Below, one piece after another: positions 1-9,100 of a stretch of 18,256 nucleotides of DNA (the stretch's first letter is position 1; the number at the start of each line of letters is the position of its first letter). The stretch spans positions 1 through 18,256 of the forward strand of contig JAQIWT010000551.1 in assembly GCA_034696485.1 (NCBI GenBank), given 5' to 3'. Below the pieces are notes generated by a model. The model searched no databases and was not told the origin of the DNA. It saw only the letters and a list, made by a program, of their open reading frames with translations. The stretch is from Isohypsibius dastychi (Eukaryota; Tardigrada; Eutardigrada; Parachela; Isohypsibiidae). The position numbers and the translations under genes are program-made.

Positions 1-279
1 AACGGTTAGCAGTGTCCAGCAAACCTGCTGATGAAATATTGATTTAATTGTTGAACAATAATATCGATGTTCAACAAAACTTCGGAAAGGGCCTGAATTA
101 CGTCTCTGTAATTCTACCCAGTTTTCAACACCTTCAACAAAACTCGGAATGATTTTCCCCGTTTTCGATTTCAATATTCATTAAATGTCGTTCATTTCTC
201 TTGGTCTACACCATTTTTTAAAAAAAATCTTGAAAATCGCAGATTATTTTCTAGTGATTTTCACGATTTACTACACCTT
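1..279. other. Gene-free stretch at left edge, with inverted repeats
   Basis: I see no coding exon here. It lies downstream of the stop codon of the minus-strand gene that ends at 280. It contains a 9-bp inverted repeat (48-56 with 69-77) followed by AACTTCGGAAAGGGC, a second inverted repeat GAATTAC / GTAATTC around 97-116, and a further TTCAACAAAACTCGGAA motif around 133-150. No AATAAA was found on the minus strand for the adjacent gene, so its polyadenylation site cannot be placed. Confidence 0.5.
48..92. repeat. Hairpin followed by CTTCGGAA motif, copy 1
   Basis: Arms TTGTTGAAC (48-56) and GTTCAACAA (69-77) are perfect inverted repeats around a 12-nt spacer, followed at 78-92 by AACTTCGGAAAGGGC. 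The same arrangement (inverted repeat, then AACTTCGGAA(T/A)AGGGC) occurs at 5968-6003 and 6113-6151. It lies about 190-230 nt beyond the stop codon of the minus-strand gene ending at 280. Whether it is a dispersed repeat or part of the transcript 3' end is inference. Confidence 0.5.
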
Positions 280-1765
280 TCATTTCCCTTCTCGGCGTTT
301 TCCATCCGGGTTTCCGCGATGACCTTTGTCTCCATTCCCCAAGTCTCCGCTTGGTTCGCCAATCCAGCGTCGATTCAAAAAGAATCCACGCAACGTTTCA
401 ATGTTGCGGCGGTGCTCCCGTTCCAAGCCGCTTTGAAAACTGTCCAAACTTTCTTCCATATGACGTCGCCATCCTGCGGTTTCATGACGTTCGTAGAACC
501 CGTGTGCTCCCCGAATGGCTTCAATTTCCCGGGCGATTTCTGAATGGGCTACTGCAGCCCGTTGATAATTACGATGTTGTCGATCCAGGTTCAGCGCCAT
601 CTGCGACACGAGATTTGCTGCCACATCCCATCCATATTCCACAAAGAAGGTGCCAGCGGTTCGGTCTTCGATTTCCGGTACTTGCGGGGCTGGAATTTCT
701 TGCTCTCGCGGTGTGACGGTGACTCCATGGAGTTTCCACAAACGAACACAATAATCTGTATCGCTTTCGTCCGGGCGCCGTTGTGTCGGCAACAATCTTC
801 GCAGTTGGGCTTCCGGTTCAATTTGGATTTGCTGAGCACCAGGAACAGGTTCAACCTGTAGAATTTACCAAAGTTTTATTTTATCAAAATCGAAATGATG
901 TGAGGGCTGATTTGCTCTCACCAAAACCTGTTGTTCTACCGGATGTTGTCGGTTATTATGTCCCATTTCCATCTCCGCCAAGCGGCGATCAATTCCGTTG
1001 AGGACAGCCTCCGTGATATTTGCAATCACAGCTTCCGGTTGAAATCCGATAATCTCTAGCGCTTCTCCCACTGTTGGATGAACTCCATTATCAGGCTGTT
1101 GTTTACAGCCAACTGTTTCCGGTTCGTGCTGCAACAAATAACAAATTCACGTTATTTACATCCCAAATTTTAACAAATTTTTTGTACCTTCAGCAAAACC
1201 AATTTCGGTACTTCCGGCCGGTTTTCCCGTTCTACCCGGCGGCGTTCCTCAACAATTTCCTCAGCTAGCCGACGTCCAATTTGGCCAACACGAATATTCC
1301 TGTCCTCGTCGGTTTCTTCTCCAATCCGATTAATCTGGTTGAAGGTTCTTTTGCCACGACCCAACATCGTCGCTAGACGAGTCGTCCACTCAACAACCGT
1401 TTCCGGATATGGCCTTTGCTCTGGCTGAAATCCGAGATACCCAAGGTTTCCAAAACGCACGAAATTCTGTCCTTCTGGTTCAGCCTGCGCCTGCCCATTT
1501 CCCAACGGATTAACTGCTTCCATTAATCGAAGTCGAGCACGGTTTCGATCCTCCGCAAGTCGAGCTTCTTCAGTCAACCTATTCCGACGATTTGCCTGAA
1601 AATTTTCACATCTCAATATCTACACCATTTTCTAAACCCATAAACAAGATCAATTTGATTTGCGACGTTTGCGATTTTTACCTCAGTTTGTTCCGTTTCT
1701 TGCAAGGCTCGAAGAGTTTCTTCGAATTCCTGGTGCTGATCCTCGGTAGGCTTCTCGTCCGACAT
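280..1765 (-). CDS. Spliced gene, unrecognised charged protein (about 424 aa)
   Basis: Four exons on the minus strand: 1682-1765, 1188-1595, 922-1128 and 280-855, all phase 0, stop TGA at 280-282. Introns (86, 59 and 66 bp) have GT starts (GTAAAAATC, GTACAA, GTGAGAG) and nematode-type acceptors (TTTTCAG, GTTGCAG, TTCTACAG). The start ATG at 1765 opens a 28-aa acidic exon. I do not recognise the family. The protein is rich in Arg, Glu and Gln with probable helical stretches (for example the RRLAEEIVEERRRVEREN segment at the end of exon 2) and no visible signal peptide or membrane span. Two segments share a GFQPE core: NLGYLGFQPEQ in exon 2 and LEIIGFQPEA in exon 3. Two segments also share a QR-P-E...RL pattern (exons 2 and 4), which hints at old internal duplication. 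It is divergently arranged with the RRM gene at 2186. The exon chain is well supported; the function is unknown. Confidence 0.72.
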
Positions 1766-2185
1766 TTTCCAACAAGATATTGTAACCACGTTTACAAAAT
1801 ATTCAGAATCGTACGGAATTGCGATTTCGTACGTTAGGATATCTCGGAGAGACTCGAAGAACTTTCAGAGTTCCCGATCGAAATATCCCGACTGACACAA
1901 GTCAGATCAGGACACAGCGGATTTTCCCCTCGGAATTTGCGTGTTGAGGTTATTTCGCCTAGTTCACGCAGGTTACCATATGTGTGTATGGGGGTAGTCC
2001 TCCGCACACCCCTGACCCTCTCACCGCCTCCGATACGCCTGGCTATTTAAACTGAATGCAGGCCTGCATTTGACCTGCATTCATCCTCGCTCCGGAATTT
2101 TCGAATCTCAAACCTTTTTGCTGCAAAGCCCACACGTGCCTCGTAATTTTCAATTTGTTGTTTGAAATCCTTGACCTTTCGAAAA
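1766..2185. promoter_or_regulatory. Divergent intergenic region between two genes
   Basis: These 420 bp separate the start codons of the minus-strand gene (1765) and the plus-strand gene (2186), so the stretch probably carries promoters for both. Visible elements are an AT box TATTTAAA (about 2044-2051), a GC-rich block (about 1985-2040), and nested palindromes at 2053-2083. No coding exon with convincing splice sites was found in it. Promoter role is inferred from position only. Confidence 0.5.
2053..2083. repeat. Nested palindrome in the divergent promoter
   Basis: AATGCAGGCCTGCATT at 2055-2070 is a perfect 16-bp palindrome. In addition TGAATGCAGG (2053-2062) is the exact reverse complement of CCTGCATTCA (2074-2083), so the left arm can pair with either partner. 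It sits just right of a TATTTAAA box. It could be a dimeric transcription-factor site; no specific factor can be named. Confidence 0.6.
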
Positions 2186-3111
2186 ATGGCCATTTCATCC
2201 AATGTGACCTATCGATCTGTGGCTTGTGGGGAAATCTTGTCCGTCGATGGCAACGAAGTTGATCTCCGCATTTGCGACGCATCTGGACTTCCCAAATACG
2301 GCGATTCATGCTCTCTTGTGCTCCATCATTTACCAGAGCATGTAAGTGTTTCCGTGTTCGTGACCTTTCTCCAACATTTTGCAGTTATGCTTTGGTTCGA
2401 TTTGTTCTGTCATATATCATTTTGATTTATCTGGTTTTTTTGTTTGTAGTGCACGGACGAGCAGCTTGCATTTCTGCTTCGTCCGTTTCCGTATCACACC
2501 GTCCAACTCTTTTTCCGACGTGCCTTCGCTTTCGTGAATTTCCGATTTCCGTCTGAAGCCCTGCATTGTCTGAACTCTCTCCGGAATACCTTGTTTGAGG
2601 GGAGGCGTTTGGATGTCTGCTTCAAGGTTCATCGCAATCGGATCGGAAGAAATGGGAAGATCATAATTTCCAATGTGGACCACCGCCACTCGTTGCTTAT
2701 TGTCTACCAATTTCTGCGTGGATTTGGGGACATTTCGTCATTGCGCAGGGTGAAAGGACGAGGTGAGATTTTCTGTGTGATTATTCTCTACTTTTCCTCT
2801 CCCCGATTTACTTTTGCAATCTGTTGTTGTTTTTCTTTGGCCACTTTCTGATTTGTGTTTTATCTTTCAGATGCTGTCACTCGCAACATTTTTGTACGCT
2901 TCTACTCGGATGCCATTGCCCGAATTGCTGCCAACACGCTCAACAAGACGTTTCATACCTCGGCTGCTCCTGGATTTCACTTGTACGCGAGTTTGGCTAA
3001 GGATTCTAACCAAGCTCTGGTCCAACAACATTTCGCTGCTCTCGCTGGTACGTTTTCATTGTGCTTGATTCTGTTTTACTTTTCGTTCATCTTTTCCTTT
3101 TTGCAGGTTGA
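2186..3111 (+). CDS. Spliced gene, two-RRM RNA-binding protein (216 aa)
   Basis: Four exons: 2186-2341, 2450-2762, 2871-3047, 3107-3111 (last exon only five bases, giving a Gly codon and TGA). Introns of 108, 108 and 59 bp start GTAAGT, GTGAGA and GTACGT and end TTTGTAG, CTTTCAG and TTTGCAG; phases agree across all junctions. The product reads as two RNA recognition motifs. RRM1 is about residues 44-115, with an RNP2-like SLVLHHLPE strand and an RNP1-like RAFAFVNF at 76-83. RRM2 is about 122-195, with RNP2-like KIIISNVD at 122-129 and RNP1-like RNIFVRFY at 161-168. Introns cut both domains. There is almost nothing outside the domains, so RNA binding is the likely sole activity; target and subcellular place are unknown. 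ATG 2186 is the first in-frame ATG. The tiny last exon is the least certain part; an alternative 3' exon is possible. Confidence 0.72.
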
Positions 3112-3483
3112 TTTCTGCATACATCCGCGATGGCGGCAATGGATCTCGCATTTTGTTTTTGCTTTTATGGCTTTTAGCATTTTGATCATCTGCTTCTGTT
3201 TTTTGGTCTGATGCTTCCGTCTTTCTGGATTTTTATGTCGCTAATGATTCTATTTTTGATCTGTATTCTCGACTTGTTTTTCCTGGGTCTCTTGATTTTG
3301 CCTGCCCGATTTGCCTGTTACTTTTTCCGAAATTCGAACAAAACAGATGTTATTTTGGTTTGCTCACATCCGTTTTTCCAAACAAAGTTTCAACACACAT
3401 CCCTCCAGTTCTCTTGCAGGCTATCGGTATCTTTGAAATTCCGGCAGCAACAACAGTTTTTGCATCAAATCGACGAATATCGC

Positions 3484-3529
3484 CGTGCCCTTTCAAGGTG
3501 CCGTACCGATACGCCACCTGGCGGTCGGT
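3484..3529. repeat. 46-nt direct repeat, copy 1
   Basis: Matches 3669-3714 with seven mismatches over 46 nt; the right-hand 29 nt (3501-3529) are identical in the two copies. The conserved core can fold on itself (CGCC with GGCG, and ACCG with CGGT, around ACCT), leaving a structured-RNA reading possible. On the plus strand both copies are open in a frame giving RTDTPPGGR; on the minus strand both give TDRQVAYRYG. Confidence 0.75.
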
Positions 3530-3668
3530 ACTGTCTCTACTTTCCTTCCCTGATATTCTTATTTCTAATTTCCTTTTTGCAATACGTTCCGACATTCCAA
3601 GCTTTTATTTTCTATCATTTCGGTTGTATTTTGGCTGTTTGAGAGATGTCTGCCATGTACTTGCATGG

Positions 3669-3714
3669 CGTGACCTTTCGGACCCCCGTACCGATACGCC
3701 ACCTGGCGGTCGGT
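3669..3714. repeat. 46-nt direct repeat, copy 2
   Basis: Second copy of the repeat at 3484-3529, 185 bp to the right and in the same orientation. The identical core is 3686-3714. All seven mismatches fall in the first 17 positions. The core carries the same interrupted inverted repeat as copy 1. Confidence 0.75.
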
Positions 3715-3864
3715 CACTTTCCATTGATTTCTCGTTTCTTTTGCATTATGCAGTCCGTTTCGAGTCCCGAACAATTTTCAAAGAAGTTTTACTTTTTCCT
3801 GCTGTGGGCCCACATCATCATTACCAAAAGAAACAGAAACATAACCAAAACAAAATCTCCAGTC

Positions 3865-3886
3865 AATCTGTCAATAATGACAGATT
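3865..3886. repeat. 9-bp inverted repeat downstream of minus-strand gene
   Basis: AATCTGTCA (3865-3873) and TGACAGATT (3878-3886) are perfect inverted repeats around ATAA. It lies about 130 nt beyond the stop of the gene ending at 4018, so it may fall in that transcript's 3' UTR. Confidence 0.6.
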
Positions 3887-4017
3887 AAATCTTGTTAGTA
3901 ACAATGAAACCGGTTGCTCTCAAACAACCACCAAAACACCCGCAAAAATATCTCCCGGATTACCAGAAACTCAAGTTCAGCAATTATCGCATCCGAGAAG
4001 CAATGAAACAAAGGCAA

Positions 4018-5915
4018 TTACAAAATGTTTTCTGGCTCGATGGCCAGTAAATCGAACTTGTTATCCTCCTCGTTATTTCCTTTGACCGTTCCAGTGCTTG
4101 TTCCCCCTTGTTCTTGATATTCCGGCTTGCCAATTCCGGTCTCCATTTCCAAGTTGATGTTGCTCTGGTCACCGACATCAATTTCCGGTTCACCCTTCAC
4201 GTTGTCCAACTTATGTTGCTGGATTTCATCCTCGAACTGCGGCAAATCGAAAGCTTTCGCCGCGAATTTTCCGATTGTGGTGATTCCACTGATCACCTCA
4301 CCCAAGTCCGCTAAAACCAGATTAATTTTAGCATTTCGATTTTATTATGATTTTTCAATGGTTACCCTCGAAATCCTCCCACGTAAAAACCTCCGCAATG
4401 ACTGCTTTAGTTCGAAAAACGCAGCCATGACGAATTGAGTTTTCCATGGGCATGTCGTGGTTTGGATCTCCGGTGAAACGAATCTGCATCACCAGCTTCG
4501 CACGCTTGTACATGGCGTCTCGAAGCTCCAATTCATCCATGTTTTCGTAGCCGTCAGGTCGATCTCCCGTCACCCACCACTTATTCGCTTGTTTTCCTGC
4601 AATGAACCAAAAAATGCGTTTTTAATTTTGTAATCATTTCGATGTTATAATTTCATGAACCCGAAACAAATCGAAAAACGAATCTCCTTACGTTTCTCGA
4701 CTTCCGGTTCGCCTGCTTCTTGCTTCACTACCGGCTCCTCATTTTCGATGTCCATGGCTTCTTCCTGCTGCATCATCACCACCTGTCCTTCTTGTAACAA
4801 CAGATCCTTGATTTTCTGGCTGACTTCATCGAAGGGGTGTCCGATAAGCTGCGGAACGTGCTTGAAAGCTTTCCATTGGAAATCCGTGCATTCCACACCA
4901 CGATCCAGATTTAGCAAGTTGAAATAAGCACGTTCAGCTGCATCCTCCTCTGGGCTCACCAATTTCTTTTCCGGAATCATTTTCGGTTCCTGCAGAGGTA
5001 ATGGAGGGAATTCTTGATTTCGTAACTTCTCCAAACGCGCTTCTTTCTTTTCCATCATATGAGCGCGTTGTCGCTCAGTCCAATCCATCGTACCCAGCAT
5101 CATTTGATCATTCAAAGGGATCTGCGTTGCGCGCATGACCAAAACGTTCTCCCGGATTTCGATAGCAGCTGGGACGAGCACTTCTTTTCCTTTGTAGATT
5201 TCAAACTTCGCTTGTCCAGTTAACCACACTGCAAAATTACAAATAAGTTTATTGTTTTCTTCTGCGGCTTGTAACAAATTTCAAACTTACAAGGTGCTGG
5301 ATCTGCATCATTTTCAGCTCGAGTGATGGGCTTCCATTTCTCCTCCTTGTCCCAATCCTCCGCTCCTTCACGATTATTAGCGATCGCCACCAACTCTCTC
5401 ATGTTACGTTCCTTTTGCATTTCAAGATCCCATTCACCAAAACGCGTCTTCAACCGGTTGTATCCCCAACACCAATAATCGATCTCCTTTTGATAATGTT
5501 CTTTCTTCAATTCTTCCGAGACTTCCGGTGGAGGCTGATAGGTTTCTGGATCTGGGGCTTCCGAACGCACAATATTCATGATGACACCATCCTTTCGCCG
5601 CATGTATTTATTCATAGCTCCATCCCGCATTCCTTCCATCATGCCCTCCATATACATCTTGTTTCGCTCGGTGTTGAAATCCTCATCCGAGATCCATTTT
5701 CCAGGTTTCACCGGAGTCACTTCCACAGGCTTCTTTGGAATCGTAATGGCGTACACTGAATTTGGTGGTGCTGTTCCCGCTGATCCTGCTGGCGTCATCG
5801 GATTTTCGAAGCGTGGTTTCTTCTGCGGTGGCGTCGGGGTTTGGACTCCCAGCTGTTTATTCGCAAGTTCCAGCAATCGCGCTTTGTTGATCGGGGCTCC
5901 CATTTGTTTCGACAT
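4018..5915 (-). CDS. Spliced gene, unrecognised protein (561 aa) next to pol
   Basis: Four minus-strand exons: 5291-5915, 4692-5228, 4366-4596 and 4018-4310, stop TAA. Introns of 62, 95 and 55 bp begin GTAAGT, GTAAGG and GTAACC and end TTTTGCAG, ATTGCAG and GTTTTAG. Each junction splits a codon after its first base and the frames join exactly. The start ATG at 5915 follows a TTTTGTAG acceptor by four bases. I do not recognise the family. Seen: a proline and lysine-rich N-terminus (PPQKKPRFE near residue 35, NLS-like), a Met/Arg-rich helix region (about 85-110), a Trp-rich segment (about 145-175), charged helices, and acidic segments with psi-K-x-E motifs (VKQE, VKGE). No signal peptide or membrane span, which argues against an envelope protein. 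It lies 283 bp beyond the pol stop on the same strand. Host gene or element cargo cannot be told apart here. Confidence 0.75.
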
Positions 5916-5918
5916 TTC

Positions 5919-5927
5919 TCTACAAAA
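5919..5927 (-). promoter_or_regulatory. Likely trans-splice (or splice) acceptor before ATG 5915
   Basis: On the minus strand TTTATTTTGTAG lies immediately before AGAAATG, where ATG is the start codon at 5915. T-rich-G/C-AG four bases before a start is typical of spliced-leader acceptor sites in nematodes; it could also be the end of an intron from an unseen 5' exon. It supports 5915 as the true start. Confidence 0.5.
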
Positions 5928-5967
5928 TAAACCATATCAATATTTGCTGCTCGTTCACAATCATTTT

Positions 5968-6012
5968 CGAAGTTGAAACTAAAGTTTCAACTTCGGAATA
6001 GGGCAACTTTGA
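5968..6012. repeat. Hairpin plus CTTCGGAATAGGGC motif, copy 2
   Basis: CGAAGTTGAAACT (5968-5980) and AGTTTCAACTTCG (5983-5995) form a perfect 13-bp inverted repeat with a 2-nt centre, followed by GAATAGGGCAACTTTGAT. It is one of two adjacent related units between the pol stop (6199) and the gene starting at 5915. A cruciform or RNA hairpin is possible. Confidence 0.7.
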
Positions 6013-6112
6013 TCGTCGAACCTTCCAAGACCTCGGGGACCCCGCAAAAACCCAACAATTTCAAACTCGCTTGTTTCCGTTTTCCTTCGACATTCTGGTT
6101 CAAAATAATATT

Positions 6113-6158
6113 CTGAAGTTAGATCTAAATGATCTAACTTCGGAATAGGGCTACTTTC
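6113..6158. repeat. Hairpin plus CTTCGGAATAGGGC motif, copy 3
   Basis: GAAGTTAGATC (6115-6125) and GATCTAACTTC (6131-6141) form an 11-bp inverted repeat with a 5-nt loop, followed by GGAATAGGGCTACTTTC. The arm sequence differs from the 5968 copy while remaining self-complementary, and the trailing block is nearly identical: compensatory-type change that suggests the fold matters or that the unit is a mobile palindrome. Confidence 0.7.
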
Positions 6159-6167
6159 GATCCACAG

Positions 6168-6177
6168 CCTTCTTTTT
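6168..6177 (-). other. Possible polypurine tract
   Basis: On the minus strand AAAAAGAAGG lies 22 nt after the pol stop and is followed by C and then TGTGG. A short purine run just before a TG dinucleotide is where a 3' LTR would be expected to begin. It is short, and no LTR copy could be confirmed beyond it, so this is tentative. Confidence 0.3.
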
Positions 6178-6198
6178 AAAAGAAAAATCTCCAAAATT

Positions 6199-9100
6199 TT
6201 ACGTCTCCTTTCCCTCAAGTTTCCTCTTCTCTGCTCTTGTGAGCACTTGATTTCTGGCCTTTGGTGGTTCGTCTACTGGGTTTAAGGGAACGTTTCGTAA
6301 CAAATCATCCAAAATGGACTCACCAGGTTTTTGTCCTTTCTTGATTCTGAAATCGCTGGTCAGGGTGTTTCCTCGTTTTCTTCTGGCAGTCCGTTTAGTC
6401 GAGATCAAAGGATGTCCGTCTTCGAGTTCCGGTTCGTACAAGTCGCGTATGACTGGGAAGTCCACAAAATCAATTTCCGATAAATCTGCAGGTTCGCTGA
6501 GTTCTTCAAAATTCTCCCCGATTTCCGAATGAGGTTCTGTGGTTTTCTTGTTCGAATCGCCAAGCTGTTCGGTCTGTTCACTCGCTCCGTTCTGTTTCTC
6601 ACTTGGTTGTTCGCTTGGTTTCGCTTTCGCTGCTTTTTTCTCGTTCGCCTGCGAGATCCCCTTGTCGCGAGTCTTATTCTCGCTTGCATTCGCCAGACGA
6701 GCGGTTTCCGCTAATTTACGTTTCGCTTCGTCTACACTTGCCACAGTGTAGTGGTCAATCTGTTTTGTTTTCTCTCCTTCGGATACTCGTCTCATCCGAA
6801 TTTTTGTAGGTTCCAGATTTTTTGTAGTTTTTATTCTGTACTGATCAACTGATGCATCCTCTTCATTTTTGTCTTTATTTGTTTGTGCTCTGGTAGTTAC
6901 ACCTTCTTTCGGCATACCAAAATTTTCTTCTCGCTCATGGTAAGCTTTCATCTGGCTAACATGAACTCGCATTAATGTATGAGCCTGATTTCCTTCCCAG
7001 TAAACCTGGTACGAATTTGGACTCGTTTTATCCAGAACTGTAAATGGACCAATCCATTTATACGCTAATTTCGGACTTTCGTATTTCCTGTATTTATTTC
7101 GTAGAATTAAAACCTTTTGGCCTTCTTTAAACTCCACATGTCTATGCGATCTATTAAATCTATCACCAGATTTCAGATGCGCAAAATGTATTCTCGTGAA
7201 CACATTTTCGCATATCTCGTTATAAATCGATTGCATTCTTTGAATGTACATGTCGTAGTCTGAGACTAAGTCTCCATCGTCGTCCAAATGACTTAACCAC
7301 GTATCTATGGGTAACCTTGCTTCTATGCCATAGTTAATCTTGAATGGCGAATAATTTGTCGTTCTGTTCTTTGTGACATTATGTTTAAATGCCATCCAGG
7401 GTACAAAATCACTCCAGTTTGACTGATCTGCTTTAATTTGATTTGACAAATAAATCTTTACTTCTGACATGTATCTTTCAACTTGTCCATTACTCGCCGG
7501 ATGTAGCGGTGTAATCTTAATATGTTTCAGACCCAACCAATGGAACAAATGTTCCATCGTTCGCGATGCAAAATTTGATCCATTGTCAGACGTTATATTA
7601 TCTGGTACCCCATACTGCATTATTATGTTTCGCATAATGAAATCTGCCGTTGTCTCGCTGTCTATTACCTTAACCGCTTTTAGTACCATCGTTTTCGAGA
7701 ATGCATCGATTGCTACTAATATATACATAAGACCTTTATCAGAGACCACAAATGGACCACACGCGTCGATGTGCCACCACTGGAACTTCCGGTACGGCGG
7801 TGTTGGATGCTGTAGCATTCCAGCAGGTAACACCTTTGGATCTTTCCTTCTTTGACAGCCATCACAGGTTTGTACGTATCTTACGATGTCCTGCACCATT
7901 GTAGGCCACCACGCTCGGTCTCTCACTATAGATGCGGTTGCCCAAACTCCTCCGTGACCCCCTGCTACGGAATCATGAATATCTTTCAAAAACGACTTTC
8001 TCATTTTTGCCGGTATATATACTAATTTCTTTTCCGTGTCTTGATATCTTCTGATTCGGTGGAGGATGTTATCCACCATGCAGAAACTCAGTTTTTTCGC
8101 CTTTTCCATTTCCAGCATCGGTGGTTCCGGTGTCGAATTCTCAAATAGTGTTATGAACCGTTTCCCGAAATTATCATCCATTTGAGCGTCTCTCCATCCC
8201 TTATATCCCAGATTTTCATCCGAAAAGGTGTACACATATTCTTCTTCTCCCTTCTCATTTAGTTTTATTTTTGGGGTTACCGGGAGTTCTATTGGTTTTG
8301 GTGCTGGTCTTTCCCAGTCCTTCCAATGTGTACGTCTTTTTGGAGGTACCTTCTTATCTTCCTTTTTCTTCTTCTTGTGTGTTTCCGGTTCATAATCCGG
8401 GTCTTCGTTCTTTCTATTTTCGTCCGTCCACTTTACCTTCTTTTTCCGTTTTGCTTTCGATATTGGTTCCTCTGATTCATTTTCTGTTTCCATTTCCGAT
8501 GCACTTGTATTTTCTATTTCCGATAAGCTACTTAGTTTTGACATCTCTTGTGGTAACGTGTAGTTATCGACTTCCGCTATAGCTCTCCAGAAATTTCTTA
8601 CAAATTTCTTCTCACACCTGACTAGTGACTTTTCTTTCTTATTTTCTTTCTTTTCTATGGCCGCGAAAACCTCTTCGGATAAATTCTCCAACAGTTCCTC
8701 CGTAGTCATATCCTTTGGTCTGATTATCATTGCCTGTTCGATTATGCTATCAATATTCTCACCATCTAGTTCAGCTAGCCATTGCTCGACTGATTTATCG
8801 TACAGGTTTCGAATCAGTTTTCGCAGTTCATGATCGTCTATTTTAGCTTCTTCGGAACCTGCTTCTACCCAGTCTTTCCTGTAGTTTCTCGGTTCTTCTA
8901 TATAATATTTCAATCCTCTCTTGTTTTCTTCAAATCTTCTTTGCGAAAAACATTTCAGCTCCGTCACATCCTCCTCACCTTCCGGTACTGGCTCGTCAAC
9001 CGGGTTTCGGGATAGTGCATCGGCGTCTAGGTTTAGATGTCCGGGTTTATGCACTACCACGAAGCTGAATTGATCCAGGAACAACTGCCATCTCGCTTGT

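Larger units (their letters stand above)
3112..4017. other. Spacer between convergent genes; repeats, no convincing gene
   Basis: This 906-bp stretch separates the stop of the plus-strand RRM gene from the stop of the minus-strand gene at 4018. The left part (3112-3480) is T-rich on the plus strand and low in coding character. It contains a pair of 46-nt direct repeats (3484-3529, 3669-3714) and a 9-bp hairpin (3865-3886). Open frames cross it on both strands. One plus-strand frame gives a Gln-rich segment with an acceptor-like TTCTCTTGCAG at about 3410-3420, but I could not connect it in phase to the upstream gene, so I annotate no exon. Confidence 0.5.

Noticed and set aside
2043-2309. Minus-strand open frame of 88 codons
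   Set aside because: It is antisense to the first exon of the RRM gene and overlaps the divergent promoter; no motif or splice site supports it.
3501-3714. CRISPR-like or tRNA gene pair
   Set aside because: Only two copies with 156 bp between them, in a eukaryotic setting; the core does not fold into a cloverleaf and lacks tRNA A and B box sequences.
3360-4085. A 241-codon plus-strand open frame and a minus-strand frame at 3350-3595
   Set aside because: They run across repeats and into the 3' end of the well-supported minus-strand gene, show low-complexity composition, and I found no splice sites that join them in phase to a neighbouring gene.
4018-5915. The downstream spliced gene as a retroviral-type envelope
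   Set aside because: No signal peptide, membrane span, cysteine pattern or fusion-like segment is visible, and it has three host-type introns within the coding region.
5930-6166. A complete 3' LTR between pol and the next gene
   Set aside because: A purine run and TG at 6166 fit an LTR start, but the sequence matching the putative right-hand LTR end (CTAACA preceded by CCCCAAAGT) is not present there, so only the purine run is listed, as tentative.
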